Below, piece by piece: positions 40,999-50,074 of a stretch of 64,000 nucleotides of DNA (within the stretch, counting starts at the first letter, position 1; every line of letters begins with the position of its first letter). Below the pieces are notes generated by a model. That model saw nothing but the letters and a program-made list of their open reading frames with translations, was not told where the DNA came from and made no database searches. A program made the position numbers and the translations under genes. The stretch covers positions 18,184 to 82,183 of the forward strand of contig NZ_BACI01000077.1 of the NCBI RefSeq assembly GCF_000225505.1, written 5' to 3'. The stretch comes from Gordonia alkanivorans NBRC 16433 (lineage in GTDB: Bacteria > Actinomycetota > Actinomycetes > Mycobacteriales > Mycobacteriaceae).

Positions 40999-42315
40999 TC
41001 ACTGCTCTCGCTGGTAGACGTCGGGTATTCCGTCGTGGTCGTCGTCACGCGACTCTTCGCGAGCGACTGCGCGGTAGTGACGATTTCGTAGGCGAAGGAG
41101 AACCGCGGCCGCCGACGCGGAGATGAGGGAGCCGGCCAGGACCCCGATCTTCACCAGCTCGTCGCGTTCGGTGCCCGATTCGTAGGCGAGGTCACCGATG
41201 AGTAGCGACACCGTGAATCCGATTCCGGCCAGCATCGCGACGCCGACCACGTCGATCCACCGCACGTCGGCGTCGAGCGATGCGCGGGTGAAGGTGGCCA
41301 GCAGGGCGCTGGTGCCGACGATCCCCACCACCTTGCCGATGACGAGCCCGAAGACGATGCCGAGCGCGATGGGATCGCCGAGGGCGTCGCGGAGACCGTC
41401 GAGCCCGCCGATGGCGACGCCTGCGGCGAAGAAGGCGAACACCGGGACCGCGAAACCTGCTGAGAGGGGCCTGATCCGGTGCTCGAACTGTTCGGCGAGA
41501 CCTGGCTTGGCCGAGTCGTCGGATATCCGGTGCAGGACCGGGACGGTGAACCCGAGCAACACCCCCGCGACGGTTGCGTGCACTCCTGACTCGTGGACGA
41601 ACGCCCATGTCAGCACCGCGAGCGGAAGCAGGATCCACCAGGCGCGTATCCCCCGCTGTACACAGATCGCGAACGCCGCGAGTGGCAGCAGCGCGAGCGC
41701 CAGGGCCGAGCCGTTGATCGTGTCGCTGTAGAACACCGCGATGACGGTGATCGCGAGCAGGTCGTCGACCACTGCCAGGGTCAGGAGGAAGGTACGCAGC
41801 GCCGCGGGCAGGTGTGTGGAGATCACCGCCAGCACCGCGACCGCGAAGGCGATGTCGGTGGCCGTCGGGATGGCCCACCCCTGTACTGCGCCGTCGCCGG
41901 CTCGTGCGGTGAATGCGACGAAGATGACGGCCGGTACCGCCATGCCCCCGATGGCGGCGACCACCGGCAGCGCGGCCCGGGCGGGGTCACGCAGGTCGCC
42001 GGCGACGAATTCTCGCTTCAACTCCAGGCCGACGATGAAGAAGAAGATCGCGAGGAGGCCGTCGGCCGCCCAGGTGGCGAGGGTGAGGTCGAGGTGCAGG
42101 CCGAGGGCGTCGGTACCGACTCGAACATCGGCGAGATCGAAGTACGCCGCCGACCATGGGGAGTTCGCCCACGCCAACGCCGCCACGGTGGCAACGAGGA
42201 GGAGCATCCCGCCGACGGTTTCCTTGCGGAGGATGTCGGTGATGCGGGAGGTCTCCGGCCAGGAGCCTCGCGCGAACAGGCGTGGTTTCGGTTCAGGGTG
42301 CTGAAGTGAGTGCAT
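40999..42315 (-). CDS. nhaA: Na+/H+ antiporter NhaA
   Basis: Membrane antiporter of 438 aa that exports Na+ for H+ uptake. About 12 helices are visible, including the A-V-V-D-D-L-L-A segment with the paired aspartates that bind the ion. The C-terminus is unusual: residues 424-432 read D-D-D-H-D-G-I-P-D, a DxDxDGxxD pattern as in calcium-binding loops. GAGGAC before the ATG is a plausible ribosome binding site. It is followed directly by the channel gene. Confidence 0.93.
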   Translation of the reverse strand: MHSLQHPEPKPRLFARGSWPETSRITDILRKETVGGMLLLVATVAALAWANSPWSAAYFDLADVRVGTDALGLHLDLTLATWAADGLLAIFFFIVGLELKREFVAGDLRDPARAALPVVAAIGGMAVPAVIFVAFTARAGDGAVQGWAIPTATDIAFAVAVLAVISTHLPAALRTFLLTLAVVDDLLAITVIAVFYSDTINGSALALALLPLAAFAICVQRGIRAWWILLPLAVLTWAFVHESGVHATVAGVLLGFTVPVLHRISDDSAKPGLAEQFEHRIRPLSAGFAVPVFAFFAAGVAIGGLDGLRDALGDPIALGIVFGLVIGKVVGIVGTSALLATFTRASLDADVRWIDVVGVAMLAGIGFTVSLLIGDLAYESGTERDELVKIGVLAGSLISASAAAVLLRLRNRHYRAVAREESRDDDHDGIPDVYQREQ

Positions 42316-42449
42316 GGTCGTCCTCAGTGGTGCGGCAACGTACGCGTCGCCGCCGACCGCGGATCACGACCAACGACAAACACGCAGCCGACCAGACTTC
42401 CCGGCACTCCGGGAGAAAGCTTAACAGCGCACCGGACAATCGGCGTCAC

Positions 42450-42469
42450 GAGCGTTCCGCGGAACGCTC
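42450..42469. repeat. palindrome copy 3
   Basis: A perfect 20-bp palindrome, the core plus GAGC/GCTC arms: GAGCGTTCCGCGGAACGCTC. It lies 26 bp downstream of the DUF222-HNH gene stop. The arms differ from copy 1 (CGTT for TGTT), and the change is compensated on both sides. Confidence 0.85.
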
Positions 42470-42494
42470 TGCACTCTGGGCGGGCCGGCCGGAA

Positions 42495-43919
42495 TCAAGC
42501 AGCCGCAGGATTGGCCGTCGACTGGCGCTCCTTCCATTCCCACACCGCGTAGATCACCTCGGTGGCGTACCCGAGATCGAGCTTCCCGCCACCGATCGGC
42601 ACCGTCGCACCCGCGGCAATCCGTCCGTCCGGTCGCCATTGTCCGGACGCGCCTGTCGGTGGACTCGACTGAATCACCGAACCATCGGACATATGGAACG
42701 AAAACCGTTGCTGCCCAAGTCCCTTGATCGCAAACTCGCCCCGATGCAATGCTCGATGACACGAGCCGCACAACAGAATCAGGTTGTCCAACTCGGTCTC
42801 CCCACCGGCCGACCAGAACACCACATGATGCGCATGCAGATGCCGCGTCCGCCCACATCCCGGCGTCTGACAACACCGATCCCGCAGGAACAACGCCCGA
42901 ATCATCGCCTTGGACGGAGCCCGCTGCTTGCGCCCCAACCCCAACAACGCCCGCTTCCCCGGACTCCCCGCCACCCGGCGGGACAACGCTTCCCGCAACG
43001 ACGCACCACACGCCGCTTCCTCTACCTCGGCCTCCGACAACGCCGGACCGTCATCCAGATGCGCATGCTCCACCCCGTCTCCGACATGGATCAAGATCTC
43101 GGCCCCGGGAGCGAGGTCGGGCATCGCGATTCCCTCATGCACCGCATCGGCCATCGCCACCACCGCCGCAGCAATATTTGACGGTACGTTTCGCCACAGA
43201 TCCCGACGATTCGCCGGCTTCACCTCCGAATCCGTCTCCCCGGATTCGGTTTCCAGTTCGCCGGGAGTGTTCCGCGGAACACTCGGCAGGTCCGGATCGC
43301 CCATCGTGCGGGCGCGTTCATACTCCGCGCGCACCGTCCCCGCCAGAAACCGCGCCCCATCAAGAGGCGTCAGTGTCATCGACACCGACAACGATCCATC
43401 CGCATTCCACTTCCACCGAGCCGACGACTCCGCCGGCGGCGTCAACTCCCCACCATCGCTGTAGCCCCGGTCGATCTGCCGCATCGCCCGCACCGCCTTC
43501 TCCAGCTGCGACGCCGTGCACGACAACGCCAGATTCACCAACTCCGGCTCCCGCATCGGCGTGGCCACCCGCGTCAACGCTCGCACCTTGGAATACGTCA
43601 GCCGACCTTCGCTGAAGTGCTGCCGGATCAGCGGGAGCTCGCGCAATGCCTTCGCGACCCGCACCTGTTCGTGCGCCGTCCGCGGCGCAATCCCCGCCTT
43701 CCAGGAAAGCCAGTGCGCCAGTGAGTGAATCCCCGGCCCCCGCCACGACTCCCGCTCATCCAACTCCGCCACCAAATCAAGAAGATCGGCCGTCAACGCT
43801 GTGATCTGTGCGGCGTAACCGAGCACCCGAACCTCGAGCACCTCGTCCGACAACGACTTCGGATCCGCGCCATCGAACATCGACGACACACCCTCGGCAC
43901 GTAACGCGGTAACAGACAT
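42495..43919 (-). CDS. DUF222 / HNH endonuclease (13E12 repeat family)
   Basis: A 474-aa protein of the multicopy actinobacterial 13E12 family. The N-terminal helical DUF222 domain covers about 20-200. A low-complexity linker follows (210-240). The C-terminal HNH domain is at about 350-393, with C350, C355, the H364-H365 pair, N379, C384, C387 and H388. Target and function are unknown. Several M. tuberculosis 13E12 genes are LexA-regulated, and a degenerate LexA box lies 19 bp upstream here. Residues 212-218 are encoded by a palindrome copy, and further copies flank the gene on each side. Confidence 0.9.
   Translation of the reverse strand: MSVTALRAEGVSSMFDGADPKSLSDEVLEVRVLGYAAQITALTADLLDLVAELDERESWRGPGIHSLAHWLSWKAGIAPRTAHEQVRVAKALRELPLIRQHFSEGRLTYSKVRALTRVATPMREPELVNLALSCTASQLEKAVRAMRQIDRGYSDGGELTPPAESSARWKWNADGSLSVSMTLTPLDGARFLAGTVRAEYERARTMGDPDLPSVPRNTPGELETESGETDSEVKPANRRDLWRNVPSNIAAAVVAMADAVHEGIAMPDLAPGAEILIHVGDGVEHAHLDDGPALSEAEVEEAACGASLREALSRRVAGSPGKRALLGLGRKQRAPSKAMIRALFLRDRCCQTPGCGRTRHLHAHHVVFWSAGGETELDNLILLCGSCHRALHRGEFAIKGLGQQRFSFHMSDGSVIQSSPPTGASGQWRPDGRIAAGATVPIGGGKLDLGYATEVIYAVWEWKERQSTANPAAA
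43265..43284. repeat. palindrome copy 4, inside the DUF222-HNH gene
   Basis: A perfect 20-bp palindrome (GAG-arm version of copy 1) lying in frame in the coding region. It encodes S-V-P-R-N-T in the linker between the DUF222 and HNH domains. It is followed by GGCAGGTCCG, the same flank as copy 1 but on the other side. Confidence 0.85.
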
Positions 43920-43937
43920 CCCGACCCCCCAGCCAGT

Positions 43938-43953
43938 TCGAACAGGTATACGA
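43938..43953 (-). promoter_or_regulatory. degenerate LexA box of the DUF222-HNH gene
   Basis: On the plus strand TCGAACAGGTATACGA matches 10 of 12 conserved positions of the SOS box, with a perfect first half. It ends 19 bp before the ATG, where a repressor would block initiation. Confidence 0.5.
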
Positions 43954-44001
43954 ACAAGCTATCGCCGGGCACCGACAATTCTGCAGGTCACAGACTCGCA
44001 A

Positions 44002-44017
44002 GTGTTCCGCGGAACAC
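44002..44017. repeat. palindrome copy 5 (GTGTTCCGCGGAACAC)
   Basis: A 16-bp perfect palindrome upstream of the DUF222-HNH gene. CTGCAGGTC about 25 bp to its left echoes the flank of copy 1. Confidence 0.85.
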
Positions 44018-44095
44018 ACGGCGCCAATGGACGACGGGGGTTGATCGAGGCGAAAAGGAACGAAGCCGCCGGCCCAGGGGACGCGGCCGAGGACA

Positions 44096-44560
44096 CTAGC
44101 CCATGAGCTGCGCCGCAACCGTCGCGCCCAACTCCCAGCACGCTTCGCGGTCGACTTTGGTCGGCTTCTCCGAAACCACCACGTACTCAGCGGATTTCAC
44201 CCAGCCGAGGCCGGTGGTGATGGAGGTGAGGGCCTTCTCCGCGCCCTCGGTTCCCTGGTTGCCGTGGAAGTACGCACCGAACGGGCGACCCTGCGTCGAG
44301 TCGAGGATCTGGTAGTAGCTGACGTCGAAGGCGTGTTTCAGTGCGCCACTGATGTATCCGAGGTTGGCGGGGGTGCCGAGGATGTAACCGTCGGCCTCCA
44401 GGAAGTCGCTCGCGGTCACCGCCAGCGCGGCTCGACGGACCACCTCGACGCCTTCTATCTCCGGGTCCGTCGCACCGGAGATGACGGCCTCGAACATCTC
44501 CTGGCAGTGGGGCGACGGCGTGTGGTGAACGATCAGGAGTCGCTTGGCATCGTCGGACAT
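44096..44560 (-). CDS. flavodoxin-like NAD(P)H-dependent reductase
   Basis: A 154-aa flavodoxin-fold protein. The FMN phosphate loop is at H-H-T-P-S-P-H near the N-terminus, and the G-T-P-A-N-L-G-Y-I-S-G segment is the second flavin contact. The family includes NAD(P)H:quinone and nitroreductases; the substrate is unknown. GGGGAGG lies 5 nt before the ATG. Confidence 0.82.
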   Translation of the reverse strand: MSDDAKRLLIVHHTPSPHCQEMFEAVISGATDPEIEGVEVVRRAALAVTASDFLEADGYILGTPANLGYISGALKHAFDVSYYQILDSTQGRPFGAYFHGNQGTEGAEKALTSITTGLGWVKSAEYVVVSEKPTKVDREACWELGATVAAQLMG

Positions 44561-44639
44561 CACGACCTCCCCGCGAACGCCAGCAACCTATCAGCCGCGT
44601 TCGCACCCTCGAGCAGAACCATCTGGCCCTCCCGGGTCC

Positions 44640-45179
44640 CTACTGCTCGCTGCCGTGAAACTGCGCGACCGCGCGTTTCATCATCGCGCGGGCTCGGGGG
44701 CGGTCGCCGGCGTAGTCGTAGGCGCGGGCGATGCGGTATGTGTTCCGCCAGTCGTTCGGATCGGCCTCCCACTCGGCCTTGACCTGGGCGAACAGCTCGT
44801 CGGCGGCGCCGCGTTCCATGCGGCCGGAGGCGCGGTGCGGAAGGTTCGAGATGTCGAGCTCGCGACCCTCCTCGGCCATGATCGCGGCGAGCTTCTGGTG
44901 TTCCAGGCCTGCGCGGAGCGTCGCGTAGATCAGCCAGGCGCCGATGAGCGGTAGGGCGATGACACCGAGCCCCAACCCGATTCCCGCTGCGGTCCCCGTG
45001 GCGATGAGCTGGAAGCCACGCCAGCCGAGCAGCACGAAGTAGACGATCAGCGCCACGACGAGGAACCCGATCATCCAGACGATCGGTCGCGCGTCCTTCT
45101 TCTTCGGCCCCAGCTGCGGCGCGCCGCCCTCGGTGTCGCCGGTGTGGGTGCCCTCGTCGTGAGTGCCGTCATCGACCAT
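44640..45179 (-). CDS. two-helix membrane protein with helical C-terminus (Rv2772c-like)
   Basis: A 179-aa protein. It starts with an acidic His/Thr/Gly tail, then has helices at about 32-53 and 57-88, and a charged helical C-terminal region (Y-R-I-A-R-A-Y-D-Y-A-G-D-R-P-R-A-R-A-M) that resembles a single TPR-like pair. It starts 5 bp after dapB on the same strand, and mycobacteria keep the same neighbour. Function unknown. Confidence 0.75.
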   Translation of the reverse strand: MVDDGTHDEGTHTGDTEGGAPQLGPKKKDARPIVWMIGFLVVALIVYFVLLGWRGFQLIATGTAAGIGLGLGVIALPLIGAWLIYATLRAGLEHQKLAAIMAEEGRELDISNLPHRASGRMERGAADELFAQVKAEWEADPNDWRNTYRIARAYDYAGDRPRARAMMKRAVAQFHGSEQ

Positions 45180-45184
45180 GGTGA

Positions 45185-46475
<1,291 letters not shown>

Positions 46476-46612
46476 CGAACCCTCCTCGATAGAAACATCT
46501 TCGTCAGATTCGGCTGGTCAAGAATCTTCTTCACCCGCATTGTGTCACGTCTGAAGTTCCTTCACCCTCAGGACAGGTTTCCTGCACAAACTTCGACAAG
46601 AGAGGGAGCATC
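46476..46612. promoter_or_regulatory. divergent control region, lrp-like / ald
   Basis: The spacer is AT-richer than its surroundings, with an AAGAATCTTCTT segment near 46520 and a run of A/T-centred half sites. Binding of the Lrp-type regulator is expected here, but no exact operator can be assigned by eye. Confidence 0.35.
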
Positions 46613-47728
46613 ATGCGCGTCGGCGTCCCCACCGAGATCAAGAACCACGAGTACCGCGTCGCCGTCACCCCGGCGGGCGTCGCCGAGCTGCACCACCGCG
46701 GCCACGACGTCATCGTCCAGGCGGGCGCCGGTGAGGGGTCGGCCATCACCGACAACGACTACAAGGCCGCCGGCGCGCAGATCCTCGGCACCGCCGCCGG
46801 GGTCTGGGAGCAGGCCGATCTGCTGCTCAAGGTCAAGGAACCGATCGCCTCCGAGTTCGACCTCATGCGCGCGGGCCAGACGATCTTCACCTACCTCCAC
46901 CTGGCCGCCGGCAAGGAGTGCACCGATGCGCTGCTCGCCTCCGGCACCACGTCCATCGCCTACGAGATGGTCCGCACCGCAGACGGCGCGCTCCCCCTTC
47001 TCGCGCCGATGAGTGAGGTCGCCGGACGGCTCGCACCTCAGGTCGGCGCCTATCACCTGATGAAGTCCGAGGGTGGCCGCGGCGTCCTCATGGGCGGCGT
47101 CCCCGGCACCGAGCCGGCCGAGGTCGTCGTCATCGGCGGCGGGGTCAGCGGCGTCAACGCGGCGACGATCGCCGTCGGCATGGGCGCCCAGGTCACCGTC
47201 TTCGACCTCGACATCGCCAAGCTCCGCGCGATCGACGCCCGGTTCGCCGGCCGCGTCCACACCCGCTACAGCACCAAGCTCGCGCTCGACGACGCGGTCA
47301 AGAAGGCCGACCTGGTCATCGGCGCCGTCCTCGTCCCGGGCGCCAAGGCGCCGGTCCTGGTGCCCAACAGCCTTGTCGCGCAGATGAAGTCGGGTGCGGT
47401 TCTCGTCGACATCGCGATCGACCAGGGCGGTTGCTTCGAGGATTCGCATCCCACGACCCACGCCGACCCCACCTTCACCGTGCACGACACCACCTTCTAC
47501 TGCGTGGCCAACATGCCCGGCACCGTCGCCCGCACATCCACGCACGCGCTCACCGGGGCGACCCTCCCCTACGTGCTGCGCCTGGCGGATCAGGGCTGGA
47601 AGAAGGCCTGCGACACCGATCCGGCACTGGCATCGGGTCTGAGCACCCATCGCGGCGAGCTGTTCACCGCCGAGGTCGGCGAGGCGCTCGGTCTCCCCGT
47701 CGCGGCGATGCCGTTCGCACACAACTGA
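46613..47728 (+). CDS. ald: alanine dehydrogenase
   Basis: NAD-dependent interconversion of alanine and pyruvate, 371 aa. Substrate-binding Lys75 (K-V-K-E) and catalytic His96 (Y-L-H-L-A-A) fall exactly at the known positions. The Rossmann loop is [18 protein letters not shown] lies before the ATG. It is divergent from its probable regulator gene. Confidence 0.96.
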   Translation: MRVGVPTEIKNHEYRVAVTPAGVAELHHRGHDVIVQAGAGEGSAITDNDYKAAGAQILGTAAGVWEQADLLLKVKEPIASEFDLMRAGQTIFTYLHLAAGKECTDALLASGTTSIAYEMVRTADGALPLLAPMSEVAGRLAPQVGAYHLMKSEGGRGVLMGGVPGTEPAEVVVIGGGVSGVNAATIAVGMGAQVTVFDLDIAKLRAIDARFAGRVHTRYSTKLALDDAVKKADLVIGAVLVPGAKAPVLVPNSLVAQMKSGAVLVDIAIDQGGCFEDSHPTTHADPTFTVHDTTFYCVANMPGTVARTSTHALTGATLPYVLRLADQGWKKACDTDPALASGLSTHRGELFTAEVGEALGLPVAAMPFAHN

Positions 47729-47747
47729 TCAGCGCGGCCACCCGCGT

Positions 47748-48506
47748 TCAGAAGGCGATGCGGGTGGTTCCCCGCCGCTTCCCGCGGTACCCGTAGCGGC
47801 GTTCGACGATCGCGCCGTGGCCGTCGTGACCGATGCGCAGCAGGGTCGACGCCCGCGTCCCGTATCCCGGGATGTTGATGAACTTCGACGACAGGGCCGC
47901 CTCGAACTCGGCTCCGACGCCGGTGTCGGGCAGCCGCACCGGGTCGGGGCGGTCCTGGTCGGCCAGCATCGAGAAGTAGTCGTCGTCGGAGGCGCCGGCG
48001 GAGATCAGGTCACGGAGTGCAACAGTACCGTCGGCGACCTTCGGCCAGTCGTTGTCGAGCGCACCGTTGGACACGCCGTGCACGCCGTCGGCCACCCGCT
48101 CGGCGTGCGGAGCCGGTCGATTCGTCACCCACCACAGATCCGTGGCATCACCGATGAGCAGGTTCACCGGGTCGTAGTCGGCGGCCTGTTCCACGACGCG
48201 ATCGGCGAACACCTTCGGGTCCTCGTCGCCGTCAAGGAAGTCCACCGGCAACTGCCCGCGCGAGCGGACCCCGGCGCGTTCGGGCGGACCGACCCGCACA
48301 TTCGTCACCATCGCGACCCGGCCGGGGACGTCGGCGGACACACCCATCCAGGTGCCGCCGGCGAGGGCGTCGCGTCCGGCGATGATCGGCAGCTCATCCC
48401 ACCGGGACAGCGCATACGTGCGCCGCCGGTGGTACTCGTCGCGGTTGGCCGCGACGATCAGCCGGTGCTCGGGATGTGCGTTCCACGCGAAGAGGATCAG
48501 GCACAT
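47748..48506 (-). CDS. NRDE family protein
   Basis: A 252-aa protein of the NRDE/TANGO2 family. The N-terminal Cys2 and the A-N-R-D-E-Y motif (residues 20-25) are diagnostic. The fold is like N-terminal nucleophile hydrolases; the bacterial role is not established. It lies 6 bp after the DUF294 gene on the same strand and its stop faces the ald stop across 19 bp. Confidence 0.87.
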   Translation of the reverse strand: MCLILFAWNAHPEHRLIVAANRDEYHRRRTYALSRWDELPIIAGRDALAGGTWMGVSADVPGRVAMVTNVRVGPPERAGVRSRGQLPVDFLDGDEDPKVFADRVVEQAADYDPVNLLIGDATDLWWVTNRPAPHAERVADGVHGVSNGALDNDWPKVADGTVALRDLISAGASDDDYFSMLADQDRPDPVRLPDTGVGAEFEAALSSKFINIPGYGTRASTLLRIGHDGHGAIVERRYGYRGKRRGTTRIAF

Positions 48507-48512
48507 GGCATC

Positions 48513-49985
48513 TCAGTTCACCTGGTAGTGGCTCATACCCGCCATTCTGCGCTGGACACCGGCGATCTCTCGCACCGCCTGCGCCACCAGGCTCCGGTCC
48601 AGCGGCGACAGCCGCCCCATCTCCAGCACGTCCGTCGGTGTCTCGCCACGATCGAACTGCGCGACCTGATACCGCAACCGCACCCGTTGCAGGACGTCGA
48701 ACACCTCCGTCAGCGTCGTCGCATCGTCGTCGGTGAGCAAGGCGCTCCCCGACGCCGCCTGGAGACGCGCGCGTGTGTTCACCTCGGTGGATTCGACGCT
48801 CAACGCCACCCAGCGGGCGATGTTGATCAGCGGCGTCAGCGCATTGGCCTTGACGTCGAACGCCCCCGGGCGCCGGGTCAGGACGTCACGCATCGAGCGC
48901 AGTCGCGCCTTGGTCGACAACGACTCCTCGAGCAGCAACCGCATGGTGCGCGGGTCGGCGCGCAGGGCGCCGATCATCTCGACTCCCGGCGTCGGTGCCG
49001 CCGAACCACGACGCGGCCCGGCCAGCGGCCGGCCGTCGAGGATCAGCGACGTGAAGATCATCCCCTTGTCTTCCAGCGGCGTGTCGATCCACCCTCGTGC
49101 CGCCGTCTGCCACTGGCTGCGGGTCCGCGAGAACAACGGCTTCGACGCGACGGCGCCCTTGGTGTCCACGGTCAGGCCGGCACCGCGCAACAGGTCGTCG
49201 AGCTCCGCGAAAGCCCCACGGTAGCCGTCGAGCTCGGACCCTCCCAGCGAGTCGTCGAACACGACCGCGGAGTCGACATCCGAACTCAGCACCGGCTCCC
49301 GACGCGCATTGCTGCCGAGCGACAACCAGGTGTACGCGGCGGGATCGACGTCGGGACGGGAGTCGACGACCAGCCGCAGTCCCCGCAGCACGACGGCGTC
49401 GACGATGAGGGAGGCGACCTGGGTGACCTCGTGTGCCGGTCGATCGCGCCGCACGAGATCGGCGACCAGTTGCGGGATGCGTTGCGCGTGTCCCTGCAGT
49501 TCCTCCACCGTCTGCGACCGTGAGATCTGTTCGCGCAGCGGCATGCTCGAACCGGCCGGGTCGGCGACGAAATCACTCGCGCCGACAACGCCGAGGACGG
49601 TGCCGTCGGCGTCGCGTACCGGGATCACCGTGAGGTCGCGGTCGACGAGCTCGGTGAGGGCGTCGATCGCCGACGTCCGGGCGTCGACGACGAACGCCGG
49701 ACCGTCGACGACCTCCCCCACCGGGGTGTCGAGGTTTCGTCCGGCGGCGACGACGCGCGCCCGGATGTCGGCGTCGGTGAGCAGCCCGAGACCGTGGCCG
49801 GGCTGCGGGATCACGACGTAGTCCTGGTCGCGCTCGGTCATCAGCGTCGCGGCCTGACGCACGGTCATGTCGGCCCGTCCGATCACCGGCTCGGTCCGCA
49901 GCAGGTCGGCCACGGTACGCGATGCGGGTGTGCGCGCGGCGTCGCGGCGGTGCGCGACCGTCAGCTGGTCAGGCGGACCGTTCAT
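48513..49985 (-). CDS. CBS-domain protein with DUF294 nucleotidyltransferase fold
   Basis: A 490-aa signalling-type protein. Two CBS domains (about 24-80 and 88-143) should bind adenine nucleotides. The DUF294 nucleotidyltransferase-like domain has G-S-N-A-R-R-E at 224-230 and S-D-V-D at 235-238, the catalytic layout of GlnD/polymerase-beta-type enzymes. A helical DUF294_C follows. It may modify a protein or nucleotide in response to energy state; the target is unknown. TATGAT 8 nt before the ATG suggests a leaderless message. Confidence 0.85.
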   Translation of the reverse strand: MNGPPDQLTVAHRRDAARTPASRTVADLLRTEPVIGRADMTVRQAATLMTERDQDYVVIPQPGHGLGLLTDADIRARVVAAGRNLDTPVGEVVDGPAFVVDARTSAIDALTELVDRDLTVIPVRDADGTVLGVVGASDFVADPAGSSMPLREQISRSQTVEELQGHAQRIPQLVADLVRRDRPAHEVTQVASLIVDAVVLRGLRLVVDSRPDVDPAAYTWLSLGSNARREPVLSSDVDSAVVFDDSLGGSELDGYRGAFAELDDLLRGAGLTVDTKGAVASKPLFSRTRSQWQTAARGWIDTPLEDKGMIFTSLILDGRPLAGPRRGSAAPTPGVEMIGALRADPRTMRLLLEESLSTKARLRSMRDVLTRRPGAFDVKANALTPLINIARWVALSVESTEVNTRARLQAASGSALLTDDDATTLTEVFDVLQRVRLRYQVAQFDRGETPTDVLEMGRLSPLDRSLVAQAVREIAGVQRRMAGMSHYQVN

Positions 49986-49993
49986 CTCTGCAG

Positions 49994-49999
49994 ATCATA
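49994..49999 (-). promoter_or_regulatory. -10 element, leaderless DUF294 gene
   Basis: TATGAT on the minus strand, 8 nt before the ATG, in the short gap after the pnp terminator. Confidence 0.55.
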
Positions 50000-50016
50000 G
50001 GCGGCTGCGGACAGAC

Positions 50017-50052
50017 ATCGGGCCCGCCGTCCGGATGGACGGCGGGCCCGAT
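50017..50052 (-). terminator. pnp terminator
   Basis: A perfect 16-bp stem (ATCGGGCCCGCCGTCC and its complement) with a 4-nt loop, 22 bp after the pnp stop. The U-run is weak (GTCTGT), normal for this GC content. Confidence 0.85.
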
Positions 50053-50074
50053 GGGTACCTCAGATCAGAACGGC

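Noticed and set aside
39592..44017. parS (ParB) sites as explanation of the palindromes
   Set aside because: parS is TGTTTCACGTGAAACA; the core here, TGTTCCGCGGAACA, is two bases shorter and has a different centre.
39592..44017. Classical insertion sequence or prophage
   Set aside because: No transposase, integrase, terminal inverted repeats of IS type, target duplications or phage structural genes were seen.
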